Positions 43,575 to 53,412 of a stretch of DNA of 64,000 nucleotides are shown here, piece after piece. Numbering within the stretch: the stretch's first letter is position 1; the number at the start of each line of letters is the position of its first letter. Below the pieces are notes generated by a model that saw nothing but the letters and a program-made list of their open reading frames with translations, did not search any database and was not told the origin of the DNA. Source of the DNA: Sulfuricaulis sp040901545 (GTDB lineage Bacteria > Pseudomonadota > Gammaproteobacteria > Acidiferrobacterales > Sulfurifustaceae); NCBI RefSeq assembly GCF_040901545.1, contig NZ_JBBDYL010000042.1, positions 1-64,000 on the forward strand, in the 5' to 3' direction. The position numbers were made by a program, and so were the translations under genes.

Positions 43575-44420
43575 ATGCAACGGGCGCTGCTCGACGAAAT
43601 TCAGGAAACCGTACGCCGCGCGCTCGCGGAGGATATCGGTTCTGGCGACCTCACTGCCGGTCTGATCTCCACCGTAACGCGTATCAACGCGTGCGTTATG
43701 ACACGTGAGGAAGCGGTCCTGTGCGGTCAAATGTGGTTCGACGAAGTATTTCACCAGATCGACGCGGCAATCAAGGTTCAGTGGCGCATGCACGACGGCG
43801 ACTTAATTCAGGCCGGGCAGACAATATGCGACTTGGGTGGCCCGGCACGCGGTATTCTTACCGGCGAACGCACGGCGCTTAATTTTCTGCAACTGCTCTC
43901 CGCCACCGCCACGCGCACCCGTCAATACGTGGAAGCCGTTCGCGGAACCCAGGCTGTCATTCTCGATACGCGCAAAACCCTGCCTGGGTTGCGCAAAACT
44001 CAGAAGTACGCGGTTGTCTGCGGCGGCGGCCGGAATCACCGGCTTGGGCTTTATGACGGTATCCTGGTCAAGGAAAACCACATCGCCGCCGCGGGCTCCA
44101 TTTCGGCGGCATTGCAGGCGGCGCGTTATTCCGCGCCGAAAGACATTGATGTCGAAATCGAAGTGGAAAGTATTTCTCGGTTGCGCGAGGCCTTGCGGGC
44201 CGGCGCGGATCACTTGCTGCTCGACAATTTTTCCCTAGAGGATCTCAGAAGCGCCGTCAAGGAAACGCGCGGCCGGGCGCGGCTGGAAGCTTCTGGCGGG
44301 ATTACCCTGGCTAACATCCGCGCTGTCGCGGATTGCGGGGTCGATTACATCTCCGTCGGGGATATTACAAAAAACCTTGATGCGATAGACCTGTCTCTGC
44401 GTTTTTCTCCTGGCGCATGA
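43575..44420 (+). CDS. nadC: nicotinate-nucleotide pyrophosphorylase (carboxylating)
   Basis: 281 residues. It converts quinolinate and PRPP to nicotinate mononucleotide in NAD synthesis. Signatures: ALAEDIGSGDLTAGL at the start, ERTALNFLQLLSATAT, DTRKTLPGLRKTQKYAV and CGGGRNHRLGLYDGILVKENH, and EIEVESISRLREAL in the barrel. The nadE gene of the same pathway is at 49.3-51.0 kb. Confidence 0.96.
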   Translation: MQRALLDEIQETVRRALAEDIGSGDLTAGLISTVTRINACVMTREEAVLCGQMWFDEVFHQIDAAIKVQWRMHDGDLIQAGQTICDLGGPARGILTGERTALNFLQLLSATATRTRQYVEAVRGTQAVILDTRKTLPGLRKTQKYAVVCGGGRNHRLGLYDGILVKENHIAAAGSISAALQAARYSAPKDIDVEIEVESISRLREALRAGADHLLLDNFSLEDLRSAVKETRGRARLEASGGITLANIRAVADCGVDYISVGDITKNLDAIDLSLRFSPGA

Positions 44421-44443
44421 AACAGAGAAAATAGGCGGGCGAT

Positions 44444-44938
44444 ATGCCGCGACAATTTATTCTTGCATCGCTGATTGCTGTATTAATCGCCTTCGCGGTT
44501 TACACCAGCCAGTCCCGGATGACGCTGGAAGCGAAAAACACGGGACCGCCATCCTCTGTCGCGACACTGACCAAGCAGGATGGCCGTTATCTATTCAATA
44601 TCGTGCTGCATACCCCGGAAGAAATTGCCGGAATGCTGGCTCGTGCCGAGCAACTGGCGACCGCCGCCCCGGCGGGTAATCCGCGTGTAGGCATTGCATT
44701 GGTGCTGCACGGCCCTGAAATCGACATCTTCGCGAGAAGGAATTACGGAAAATTTCAACCGCTGGTGGATTTGGCGGCACGGCTTGATGCCGCGAACATC
44801 ATCGATGTAAAGATGTGCGTCACCGAAATGCAACTGCGGGATATCGGGAAAGAGGATATTCCCGCTTTTATCGATCTCGTCCCCTTCGGACCGGATGAGG
44901 AAGAACGCTTGCGTCGCAGCGGTTATGTTTATTTATAG
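44444..44938 (+). CDS. DsrE-family protein with membrane anchor
   Basis: 164 residues. N-terminal hydrophobic segment (FILASLIAVLIAFAVYTS), then a DsrE/F-like domain with VGIALVLHGPEIDIFARRNY, DLAARLDAANIIDVKMC and FIDLVPFGPDEEERLRRSGY. DsrE-like proteins take part in sulfur transfer; the Cys in VKMCVTEM may matter, but the role here is not established. Stands 23 bases after nadC. Confidence 0.72.
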   Translation: MPRQFILASLIAVLIAFAVYTSQSRMTLEAKNTGPPSSVATLTKQDGRYLFNIVLHTPEEIAGMLARAEQLATAAPAGNPRVGIALVLHGPEIDIFARRNYGKFQPLVDLAARLDAANIIDVKMCVTEMQLRDIGKEDIPAFIDLVPFGPDEEERLRRSGYVYL

Positions 44939-45012
44939 AATCTCCACGAGACAGAACGCGCGCGCGGGCAAAATGCCCTGATATGGCACCGCGTGCCGTG
45001 ATCCGCGCTCAA

Positions 45013-45897
45013 TCAGTGCAGCATGGCTTGCATGATTGAGATTACGCCAATACCGCATGCAATGAGCATGATTTGCTGCAACGTGGCGCTGAATTCAGGA
45101 CGCTTGTGCAAGCCGGGAATGAGATCCGCGACCGAGATATAGATAAAACTGGACGCGGCGACGGCAAGCACGTACGGCACGAGCTGGTTCGCGAGTGACA
45201 GGGAAAAATATGCCACCACGCCGCCCATGACGGTCGTCAGACTGGTCAGGATGTTGTAAATCAAAGCCCGCGACCGGCTGTATCCGCTGTGGAGCAGAAT
45301 GGCGAAATCCCCGAGTTCTTGCGGGATTTCGTGCGCGATCACGGCGATGCTCGTGACTACTCCCAGGCGGATGTCGGTAAGAAAAGCCGCGGCGATCAAC
45401 ACGCCATCCACCATATTATGAATGCCGTCTCCGATCAGAATGAGATTTCCCGTCGCCTTTCTGCGCACATCGTCCATGTCCGGCAGAGGCAAGCCTTTTG
45501 ATTCCGTTCCACCTTCACCCGGAATGGCGGCGCTTCCATGGACATCGGTCGCTCCCGGCATCCCGCCTCCCGCGACATTAGTGCTTCCATGCACGTCACA
45601 ATCGTCGATGTGGCAGTGCCGCCAGATCACCATTTTTTCAAGCAGGAAAAAAACCAAAATGCCGCACAACACCGTGAGCATGATCGTATGGGCGTCGATA
45701 CCCGGCGTTTCAAACGCATGCGGAAGAATGGCGAGAAACGCCGCCCCGAGCAGGGTACCGATCGCGAAGCTGACCATGGGTGAGAGCAAACGGGCACGCA
45801 AGCGTTCCGGCAACAGCAAAAAGGCGGCGGCCGCAAGAACGCTGAGCACGCCGCCCAACACCGTGAAGGCGATGATCCAGAGAATCAGGGGGTTCAC
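45013..45897 (-). CDS. ZIP-family metal transporter
   Basis: 294 residues, about eight helices, with the metal-site motifs HNMVDGVLIA (helix 4) and HEIPQELGDFAI (helix 5). The cytoplasmic loop between helices 3 and 4 is His- and Asp-rich (WRHCHIDDCDVHG), typical of Zn/Fe-transporting ZIPs. Confidence 0.9.
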   Translation of the reverse strand: MNPLILWIIAFTVLGGVLSVLAAAAFLLLPERLRARLLSPMVSFAIGTLLGAAFLAILPHAFETPGIDAHTIMLTVLCGILVFFLLEKMVIWRHCHIDDCDVHGSTNVAGGGMPGATDVHGSAAIPGEGGTESKGLPLPDMDDVRRKATGNLILIGDGIHNMVDGVLIAAAFLTDIRLGVVTSIAVIAHEIPQELGDFAILLHSGYSRSRALIYNILTSLTTVMGGVVAYFSLSLANQLVPYVLAVAASSFIYISVADLIPGLHKRPEFSATLQQIMLIACGIGVISIMQAMLH

Positions 45898-45936
45898 ATT
45901 TCAGAAATTGCCTGGCAAAGAAGCGGTGATCATAGC

Positions 45937-46704
45937 CTAACGCTCGCTTTTATCCAGCCATATCAGTGCAGCCATCCGTCCACTAACGCCATCACGACGA
46001 TGGGAGTAAAACAGGTTTTGCTCGCGAAACGCGCAGCGCAAACCCCCGTAAATTTCGCTGACTCCCTGGGCATGCAGGCGCTGCCGGGCGATGTCATACA
46101 AATCGGCAAGCCAGCGACCCCGGCGGTTGGGAACGGGCGTGAAAGCCCCCGCTAAATCCCTGTCAATGTCGACGAAGGTCTTTCGGACTTCATCACCCAC
46201 TGCATATGCCGAAGGACCAATGGCCGGACCAAGCCAGGCGAGAAGATTGGCGGACGGCAACTGAAACTTCCGCAAACCTTCTTCAATTACCCCCGCCGCG
46301 AGCCCGCGCCAACCGGCATGCAGCAGGCCAATCCGCGTCGCACGCCGGTCACACAGAAATATCGGCAAACAGTCGGCGATGAGAACCGCGCAAACCACGC
46401 CTGCCGTGCTGGTGATGCAACCATCCGCCTCCTCGCCGGGACCGGCATCGAACGCGTCAATCACGCGACCGCCGTGTTTTTGATTGAGCCACAACGGCTC
46501 AGCGGGAAGCCTCAGAACTTCCCTCAACAGCGCGCGATTGCGCCGGACATTACCGGGCTCATCGCCGACACGATTGCTGAGATTAAACGAGGCGTAGGGA
46601 CCGAAACTGAAACCGCCGTTGCGCGTCGTGGTTAGCGCTTTTACCTGCGCAGACGCCGGCCAGTCGGGAAATATGAATTCGAGGGTGTTGAGCACGGCAA
46701 CCAT
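45937..46704 (-). CDS. pgeF: peptidoglycan editing/purine nucleoside phosphorylase YfiH family
   Basis: 255 residues of the laccase-domain (YfiH/PgeF) family. Conserved metal ligands are in NQKHGGRVI, TADCLPIFLCD-type (here IADCLPIFLCD) and HAGWRGLAAGV. It acts in peptidoglycan precursor quality control or purine metabolism. It follows rluD on the same strand after about 140 bases, a conserved arrangement. Confidence 0.9.
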   Translation of the reverse strand: MVAVLNTLEFIFPDWPASAQVKALTTTRNGGFSFGPYASFNLSNRVGDEPGNVRRNRALLREVLRLPAEPLWLNQKHGGRVIDAFDAGPGEEADGCITSTAGVVCAVLIADCLPIFLCDRRATRIGLLHAGWRGLAAGVIEEGLRKFQLPSANLLAWLGPAIGPSAYAVGDEVRKTFVDIDRDLAGAFTPVPNRRGRWLADLYDIARQRLHAQGVSEIYGGLRCAFREQNLFYSHRRDGVSGRMAALIWLDKSER

Positions 46705-46845
46705 AATATATCGATTACCTTTCCTCCTGCTGAAGTATTATCAACCAGAATAGCGAATGTGTCGCCGGTTGGCGCGTAGCTGTAAAATACACCGATATAT
46801 CAGAGGGAATTGTTCCAGGCGACATAGGGTCATATCCAGTTGAAA

Positions 46846-47856
46846 CTAATTGGAGCGTAGCCTCGAATCCCGCGTCAGCATCTCCATCAATTCACTCATG
46901 TCACGCGGAACCGAGGTAACCCATTGGGTCCGTTTTCCCGTTTCAGGATGAAGCAAAGACAGTTTCAGCGCATGCAGCGCCTGGCGCCTGAAGCGGTGCA
47001 GCGCATCCTTGAGTGCACCGCTGGCACCGGCCGGTATTTTGAGCCGTCCACCATACACGGGATCGCCTACCACGGGATAATGCAGGTGCGCCATATGGAC
47101 GCGAATCTGGTGCGTACGCCCGGATTCAAGCTTTACCTGCACCAGCGTGTGCGCGCGGTATTTTTTCAGCACACGGTAATGACTCACCGCGGGTTTGCCG
47201 CGGCTGCTGACCGCCATGCGTACACGCTGTGTGCGATGCCGGCCAATCGGAGCATTGATCGTGCCGCCCGAGATCATCACTCCATTTACTATTGCCAGGT
47301 ATACGCGTTCGACCGATCGTTCTTGAAGCTGCTTAATGAGTTTCTGGCGAACAGTCTCCTTTTTGGCAACCACCATCAATCCTGAAGTATCCTTATCCAA
47401 CCGGTGAACGATTCCGGCACGCGGGAGTTCAGCCAGGCCGGGAACATGATTGAGCAGTGCATTCAGCAGGGTCCCGCTTGGGTTTCCCGCGCCCGGATGC
47501 ACCACCAGTCCCGGCGGTTTGTCGATGACCAGGATATCCGGGTCTTCGTAAACGATCGCAAGGGGTATATCCTGAGCCATCCAACCGGCATCCGTCGGTG
47601 GCGGTACCTGAATCCGGATTAAATCACCCGCGATTGCCGCAGCGCGTGGTGAAAGAAGAGAAGACGGGCGTGACGCAGGCGACGGGATGCCGGCGGCGGT
47701 TGTCGGCGAATGCGAAACCTCCACACGACCTTCCCTGATCCATTTCTGCAGGCGTGATCGTGTTACCTCCGGGAACAGCCTGGCCAACGCTTTGTCGAGC
47801 CGCATGCCGGCAAATTCACGAGGAATCCGGGCTGTGAGTTCATTTTTCTTGTTCAT
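46846..47856 (-). CDS. rluD: 23S rRNA pseudouridine synthase RluD
   Basis: 336 residues. N-terminal S4-type RNA-binding segment (MRLDKALARLFPEVTRSRLQKWI), then the RluA-type catalytic domain with HRLDKDTSGLMVVAK carrying the catalytic Asp. It modifies helix 69 of 23S rRNA. A divergent promoter region of about 80 bases separates it from bamD. Confidence 0.95.
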   Translation of the reverse strand: MNKKNELTARIPREFAGMRLDKALARLFPEVTRSRLQKWIREGRVEVSHSPTTAAGIPSPASRPSSLLSPRAAAIAGDLIRIQVPPPTDAGWMAQDIPLAIVYEDPDILVIDKPPGLVVHPGAGNPSGTLLNALLNHVPGLAELPRAGIVHRLDKDTSGLMVVAKKETVRQKLIKQLQERSVERVYLAIVNGVMISGGTINAPIGRHRTQRVRMAVSSRGKPAVSHYRVLKKYRAHTLVQVKLESGRTHQIRVHMAHLHYPVVGDPVYGGRLKIPAGASGALKDALHRFRRQALHALKLSLLHPETGKRTQWVTSVPRDMSELMEMLTRDSRLRSN

Positions 47857-47937
47857 GTCCGCCGCCGTCTATCCGGCAATGTAAAATCGGGTTAAGCTGG
47901 TCATGACTTTAAACTTTGTTTCGAGGTTAGCCAAATC

Positions 47938-48717
47938 ATGCGCCGTGACGTTTTTTATATTGCTGTACTCTCCGTCATCGTAATTATCTCCGGTTGCGCC
48001 GGAATTACCGAAGATCCCACAAAAAAATGGTCTCAGGAGCGCTTCTACCGGGAGGCACGGGAAAAAATGATGGATGGGGCTTACGAAGATGCCATCAAGT
48101 ACTTCGAAACTTTGGAGGCGCGCTTTCCCTACGGCCGCTACTCCGAACAGGCACAGCTTGAAATCGCTTATGCCTATTACAAATACGATGAACCGGCGCT
48201 GGCTATCGCCGCAGCAGACCGATTTATCCGCTTGCACCCCACCCATCCGAACGTGGATTACGCCTATTACCTCAAAGGCCTGGTGAATTTCCGCGGCGAG
48301 CGGGGTATCGTCAACTGGCTGCTCGGCAGCAGCGACGACCTCACCGATCGTGACCCGAAGTCGGCCCGCGAATCATACAATGCCTTCCGCGAAGTGGTGG
48401 ATCGCTTTCCCAACAGCCGTTACGCGAAGGACGCGCAGCAACGCATGGCGTATCTGTACGATGCGCAGGCTAAATACGAAACCCAGGTGGCGCGTTTCTA
48501 CTACGAACGGGATCTGCATGTCGCCGCCATTAACCGCAGTAAATACGCGTTGGAGAATTATCCGCGCACACCAGCGACAGAAGACGCGCTTGGCATCATG
48601 GCGTTGTCTTACCAAAAGATGGGTATTACCCAGTTATACGACGACACCCTGCGAATACTGAAAAAGAACTTCCCGCAAAGTCATTATCTCAAAACACTGC
48701 GCGCATCCGCGGATTAG
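47938..48717 (+). CDS. bamD: outer-membrane assembly lipoprotein BamD
   Basis: 259 residues. Lipobox ISGCAG (Cys about 19), followed by the conserved W-SxxxxYxxA segment (KKWSQERFYREAREKMMDG) and five TPR-like repeats. Essential part of the BAM machine that inserts beta-barrels. GAGG precedes the ATG. Confidence 0.95.
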   Translation: MRRDVFYIAVLSVIVIISGCAGITEDPTKKWSQERFYREAREKMMDGAYEDAIKYFETLEARFPYGRYSEQAQLEIAYAYYKYDEPALAIAAADRFIRLHPTHPNVDYAYYLKGLVNFRGERGIVNWLLGSSDDLTDRDPKSARESYNAFREVVDRFPNSRYAKDAQQRMAYLYDAQAKYETQVARFYYERDLHVAAINRSKYALENYPRTPATEDALGIMALSYQKMGITQLYDDTLRILKKNFPQSHYLKTLRASAD

Positions 48718-48934
48718 TGAACGACCGACTGTGGATTTTCCGTGAACAACGCGACCGCGCGTTCGCGCCCATTTTTTTGACTGAGATAGCGGAACACTGT
48801 CGGATTGAGTGTGCCGAGGGACACCTCGGAGAACAACGGAAATATTAAAAATGTGGCAGCTGGCCTTGGCAACAGCCGGTATGCAACGACCATTTGCGAG
48901 AACGCCCCGGCCGACGTGGACAACCGCCGCGTAT

Positions 48935-49273
48935 TCAAATCGCGTCAGGGCCCTGTTCACCGGTGCGAATGCGGATCACCTGCTCTATGTCGGTGACAAA
49001 TATTTTCCCGTCGCCGATCTTTCCGGTACGCGCGGCGTTGGATATGGCCTCAATACACCGGTCCAGCATATTATCGGCCACAACGAGTTCAATTCTCACC
49101 TTGGGCAGGAAATCGACAACATACTCGGCCCCGCGGTAGAGTTCCGTATGGCCTTTTTGCCTACCGAAGCCTTTCACTTCGGTCACGGTTAAACCGCTCA
49201 CACCCGATTCCGTTAAAGCTTCGCGGACATCATCGAGCTTGAAGGGTTTTATGATTGCTTCGATTTTTTTCAT
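48935..49273 (-). CDS. nitrogen regulatory protein PII
   Basis: 112 residues, full length, starting MKKIEAIIKPFKLDDVREAL. The T-loop has Tyr51 in RGAEYVVDFLPK, the uridylylation site, and the TGKIGDGKIFV block is intact. It senses 2-oxoglutarate and ATP/ADP. Placed 40 bases after nadE on the same strand; PII proteins are known to regulate glutamine-dependent NAD synthetase in some bacteria. Either glnB or glnK; not resolved from sequence. Confidence 0.95.
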   Translation of the reverse strand: MKKIEAIIKPFKLDDVREALTESGVSGLTVTEVKGFGRQKGHTELYRGAEYVVDFLPKVRIELVVADNMLDRCIEAISNAARTGKIGDGKIFVTDIEQVIRIRTGEQGPDAI

Positions 49274-49313
49274 TTCTGAAACCTCAGGTTAAGTCACAAA
49301 TGCCTGTTTAGAA

Positions 49314-50978
49314 TTAGATACCGCCCCGGTCGGAACCGTCCTGTTTGGTTGTGCTTCCGTTTCTGAATCCGGATGTAATGGGGTAACGCCGGTCTCGACC
49401 AAAAGCACGCGGCGTGATGCGCACGCCGGGCGCGGCTTGCCGGCGCTTGTATTCATTGCTATCGACCAAACGGATCACTTCGTGCACGGTTTTTTCGTCA
49501 AATCCCGCCGCAATAATATCATCCGCCGAGTGGTCTAGCTCCACATAACGTTCCAGAATCGGGTCCAGCACCGGATAGGGTGGCAGGTTATCCGTGTCCT
49601 TTTGGTTCGGCGCCAGTTCCGCCGTGGGTGGGCGTTCAAATACTCGGCGAGGAATAACGTCCTGTAGCGCATTGCGGTATTCGGCAAGACGGTAAACCAG
49701 CGTTTTGGGTACATCCTTGATGGCGGAAAACCCTCCCGCCATGTCGCCGTAGAGCGTGGCATAGCCGACCGACATTTCGCTTTTATTGCCCGTTGTCAAA
49801 AGCATTTTACGTGTTTTATTGGAAATCGCCATCAGCAAGTTCCCGCGGATCCGCGCCTGGATATTTTCCTCGGTAGCGTCCCGTTTCAATCCCCTGAACT
49901 CCACTTCGAGCGCACGTAAAAAAGATTCGAACAGGTTATCGATGGGGATTAAACTGAATTTCACGCCCAACGTATTTGCCTGCGCACGCGCATCTTCGAG
50001 GCTCATCGGCGAAGTGTACTGTGAAGGCATCATAACGGCCTCGACACATGTTGCGCCGATGGCGTCCACGGCAATGCACAGCGTAAGCGCTGAATCAATT
50101 CCCCCCGAAAGTCCGACGATTGCCCTGGTGAAACCGTTCTTTCCAATATAGTCGCGGACACCGAGCACCAGCGCGGAATACACGCTCGCTTCCTCGGAAA
50201 GATCGGGCGTGATCCGTCCGGGGACGGGATTGGGCTGATCGCCCGTTTCTATTTCCACCAGATATAATCCTTCCTCGAACGCAGGTGCGCGCTGGGTCAT
50301 GTTACCCCGCCCATCCACCACAAATGAATTACCGTCAAACACCAATTCATCCTGACCACCGACCAGATTCAGATACAGGATCGGCACGGAATTCGCTTGT
50401 GCTCGGAGGGCGACAATGCCGAATCGCTCCTTTCCCCTGTTTTTGTGATAGGGTGATGCATTCAAGTTGATCATGAGTTTTGCGCCCGCATTGGCCGCCT
50501 GTTCCACCGGACCCTGCTCCCACACGTCCTCGCAGATGGTGATGCCGACCGGCACATTGCCCAGTTCCATCACGCAGGAATCAACTCCCGCGGCGAAGTA
50601 TCGCTTTTCATCGAATACACCGTAGTTGGGAAGACAATGCTTGAAATAGGTCGCTTCGATTTTCCCTCCACGCAGCAGTGACGCCGCGTTGTACAGTTTC
50701 CCGTATTGACGCTTGGGATATCCGACGAGCACGTCAATGCCGTGAATATTCTTGAGCATTTCTCCCAGGGCCAGTTCGACTCGCTCTGAAAGCTCGGGGC
50801 GCAATAGCAAATCTTCGGGAGGGTAACCGGTGAGGGCCAGTTCGGGAAAAACAACCAGATCTGCCTTGAGTTCGTCGCGCGCCTTTCCCGCCGCTGTGAT
50901 CATCTTGGCGGCGTTGCCGTGGATATCACCCACCAGCAGGTTAAGTTGACCAAGTGCAATGCGTAGAAGCTGTCTCAT
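49314..50978 (-). CDS. nadE: glutamine-dependent NAD+ synthetase
   Basis: 554 residues: an N-terminal nitrilase-like glutaminase domain (VVFPELALTGYPPEDLLL, KHCLPNYGVFDEKRYF and CEDVWEQG with the catalytic Cys) and a C-terminal synthetase domain with the PP-loop GLSGGIDSALTLC. It makes NAD from deamido-NAD. The ATG at 50978 starts MRQLLRIALGQLNLLVGD, the usual family beginning; an ORF extension to 51122 was dropped as it adds unrelated residues. Upstream of the PII gene. Confidence 0.95.
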   Translation of the reverse strand: MRQLLRIALGQLNLLVGDIHGNAAKMITAAGKARDELKADLVVFPELALTGYPPEDLLLRPELSERVELALGEMLKNIHGIDVLVGYPKRQYGKLYNAASLLRGGKIEATYFKHCLPNYGVFDEKRYFAAGVDSCVMELGNVPVGITICEDVWEQGPVEQAANAGAKLMINLNASPYHKNRGKERFGIVALRAQANSVPILYLNLVGGQDELVFDGNSFVVDGRGNMTQRAPAFEEGLYLVEIETGDQPNPVPGRITPDLSEEASVYSALVLGVRDYIGKNGFTRAIVGLSGGIDSALTLCIAVDAIGATCVEAVMMPSQYTSPMSLEDARAQANTLGVKFSLIPIDNLFESFLRALEVEFRGLKRDATEENIQARIRGNLLMAISNKTRKMLLTTGNKSEMSVGYATLYGDMAGGFSAIKDVPKTLVYRLAEYRNALQDVIPRRVFERPPTAELAPNQKDTDNLPPYPVLDPILERYVELDHSADDIIAAGFDEKTVHEVIRLVDSNEYKRRQAAPGVRITPRAFGRDRRYPITSGFRNGSTTKQDGSDRGGI

Positions 50979-51514
50979 CAATTTCCGCGATTCCGGCGAC
51001 CAAGTAGCGCTATTGGCGAAAAAAGGCGTTGATAATTTTCCATTAATAGGAATAGCGTAAATATTACTCGGGTATGAATGCTTGACATTAAATCGAACAA
51101 TAAATTTTTTAAACAGCGACAAATTGAGCGCAATTTAGCACATGATCCACCTCTGATCCCATGCGTAACACCAGGTCTCCATCGTGTTCAATTGTGCACC
51201 ATGCCCGCCGCATATGCGCCGGACACAATACCGAAAGCAGCGTAAACGTGGGTGCCTGGAATGGCATGTGAAAGGTTACTGAAAGAGCCAATCCCGTAGG
51301 CTTCTATAACTAATCGTCCAGACCAGAACTCCCGCGTTGTTCGGTGTCGTGATTCACCAAAATGCCTATCAACTGAAAGGAACCCGAGATGTGTATCAAA
51401 GTCAACCGCCAGGCACGGTCTGTGCTCGCTTGTCTCTGTACCGTTGGGGGTGGTATCACCGGTTCGAGCGATAACACGATTTATACTTTTTTCCTCCAAG
51501 TTTAGAATGAATAC
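50979..51514. other. intergenic region between nadE and the FemAB-like gene
   Basis: 536 bases. The part next to nadE is AT-rich (around 51040-51110) and probably holds its promoter. A 110-codon minus-strand frame (51520 to 51188) is present but shows no recognisable family and overlaps the start of the next gene; it is not called. No structured RNA recognised. Confidence 0.4.
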
Positions 51515-52675
51515 ATGCATGTCAGCGTTGTTGAATCCCTGGAGAATATTTCTCCCTCCGACTGGAATAAGCTCTCTGACGGATCAAATCCGTTTGTCCG
51601 TCATGAGTTTTTGTCAGCACTGGAATCGGCTGGTTGTGTCGGTGGAAAAACAGGCTGGGTACCACATCATCTCGTGATCCATGACAAGGGGCCTTTCACC
51701 GGCCGGCTGATCGGTGCCGCACCCGCGTATCTGAAAACACATTCCTACGGAGAATACGTATTCGACTGGGCATGGGCCGATGCCTACGAGCGATACGGGC
51801 ACCAATACTATCCGAAATTGGTTATCAGTGTGCCATTCACGCCCGTGACGGGTCCTCGACTATTGGTTGCCGCCGATGCCGATAAATTGAAGGTCAAAAA
51901 AGGCTTGATAGAGGGCGCGGTTTCTCTCATGCAGAAATACGGAACCTCGTCACTGCATTGGCTCTTTATCACACGTGAAGATTCTGACCTGCTCGATGAG
52001 ACCGGACACATGCTCCGCAGCGGATATCAGTTTCGCTGGAATAATCCCGGCTATCGCGATTTTGATGATTTTCTGTCCACTTTCACGGCGCAGAAACGCA
52101 AAAAAATAAAACGCGAGCGACGCCACGTGAAAGAAGCGAAAATATCCATGGAAGTGCTTACCGGTTCCGCGATCAGGAAACTCCACTGGGATACTTTCTA
52201 CGAATTTTATCTTTCCACGGTTCATGCACACGGTGCGATTCCCTATCTCACACGCGAATTTTTCCTTAAGCTGGGTGACGCCATGCGCGATTCAATCGTT
52301 CTGGTACTCGCGCGCCGCGTAACACACTATGTGGCCTGTGCGCTTTATTTTAGGGGCTCGGAAACACTGTACGGGCGTTACTGGGGATGCCGGGGCGACT
52401 ATCATAGCCTGCATTTTGAGACCTGCTATTATGCCGCGATCGAATACGCCATTGCGCAGGGATTCAAACATATTGAGGCCGGCGCCCAGGGCGAACACAA
52501 GCTCGCGCGCGGTTTCGAACCGGTGATCACTCGCTCGGCACATCGTTTGGCGCATCCGCAGTTTCGGGATGCTGTCGAGAATTACCTCGCCCGGGAACGT
52601 TTAAACGTTTCCGCTTACGTGGACGAATTAAATGAGCATGCGCCTTTTAGAAGGATAATAGCCGCTGAGGAATAG
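51515..52675 (+). CDS. FemAB/GNAT-like protein (DUF482 family)
   Basis: 386 residues of the peptidogalycan biosynthesis/DUF482 family, which has a double GNAT-like fold related to FemAB aminoacyl transferases. Recognisable pieces: the N-terminal NPFVRHEFLSALESAGCVGG, KKIKRERRHVKEAKI in the middle, and the C-terminal FETCYYAAIEYAIAQGFKHIEAGAQGEHKLARGF. Substrate unknown. It is six bases ahead of aat, perhaps in one operon; no strong ribosome site. Confidence 0.8.
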   Translation: MHVSVVESLENISPSDWNKLSDGSNPFVRHEFLSALESAGCVGGKTGWVPHHLVIHDKGPFTGRLIGAAPAYLKTHSYGEYVFDWAWADAYERYGHQYYPKLVISVPFTPVTGPRLLVAADADKLKVKKGLIEGAVSLMQKYGTSSLHWLFITREDSDLLDETGHMLRSGYQFRWNNPGYRDFDDFLSTFTAQKRKKIKRERRHVKEAKISMEVLTGSAIRKLHWDTFYEFYLSTVHAHGAIPYLTREFFLKLGDAMRDSIVLVLARRVTHYVACALYFRGSETLYGRYWGCRGDYHSLHFETCYYAAIEYAIAQGFKHIEAGAQGEHKLARGFEPVITRSAHRLAHPQFRDAVENYLARERLNVSAYVDELNEHAPFRRIIAAEE

Positions 52676-52681
52676 CGTCAC

Positions 52682-53389
52682 ATGTTCATCCTGCAACCCG
52701 GTACCGCTGACCTGCGTTTTCCGCCGGTGGAGCTGGCGTCGCCCGAAGGATTGCTTGCCGTGGGCGGAGATCTAGGGGCTGAGCGCCTGCTCGAAGCCTA
52801 TCGTCACGGGATATTTCCCTGGTTCAACGCGGGACAGCCAATTCTGTGGTGGTCGCCGGACCCGCGCGTGGTCTTGTTTCCCGCGAAATTGCATGTCTCT
52901 CACAGCCTGCGTAAAACCTTGCGTCAGAAAAGCTTTGAAGTGACGCTCGACTCGGCATTCCGCGATGTCATTCAAGGCTGCGCGCATCCGCGACGCAAGT
53001 ATCCCGGTGGCGGGACATGGATCACACCGGAGATGATCGAAGCTTATTGCGTTTTGCATGAGCGGAGACTGGCTCATTCCGTGGAAACCTGGCGGGAAGG
53101 AAAATTGGTCGGCGGGCTGTATGGTGTGGCGCTGGGAAATGCCTTTTTTGGTGAGTCCATGTTCAGCCAGAAGGCGGATGCATCCAAAGTGGCATTTGCG
53201 CATCTCGTGCGGCAACTCGATGACTGGGGATATGACTTTATCGATTGCCAGCTGCCTTCAAATCATCTTTTTAAATTGGGTGCCGAGGAAATACGCCGGC
53301 GTGATTTCATGTCACGCCTGGAGGCGGCGCTCCAGCGCCCTAATCGATCGGGACGCTGGTGCTTTGATACAAATGTGGTAAAACCTTAG
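52682..53389 (+). CDS. aat: leucyl/phenylalanyl-tRNA-protein transferase
   Basis: 235 residues with the family blocks FPPVELASPEGLLAVGGDL, YRHGIFPWFNAGQPILWWSP, and EFGESMFS-type (here NAFFGESMFSQK). It adds Leu or Phe to proteins with N-terminal Arg or Lys, making them ClpS substrates. Followed by bpt. Confidence 0.96.
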   Translation: MFILQPGTADLRFPPVELASPEGLLAVGGDLGAERLLEAYRHGIFPWFNAGQPILWWSPDPRVVLFPAKLHVSHSLRKTLRQKSFEVTLDSAFRDVIQGCAHPRRKYPGGGTWITPEMIEAYCVLHERRLAHSVETWREGKLVGGLYGVALGNAFFGESMFSQKADASKVAFAHLVRQLDDWGYDFIDCQLPSNHLFKLGAEEIRRRDFMSRLEAALQRPNRSGRWCFDTNVVKP

Positions 53390-53412
53390 CGTCGACCACC
53401 AGCCTTTATGCC

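Noticed and set aside
48714..48938. 74-codon minus-strand frame between bamD and the PII gene
   Set aside because: No homology recognised and no ribosome site; probably intergenic sequence between convergent genes.
51188..51520. 110-codon minus-strand frame between nadE and the FemAB-like gene
   Set aside because: No ribosome site, no recognisable domain, overlaps the start of a well-supported gene.
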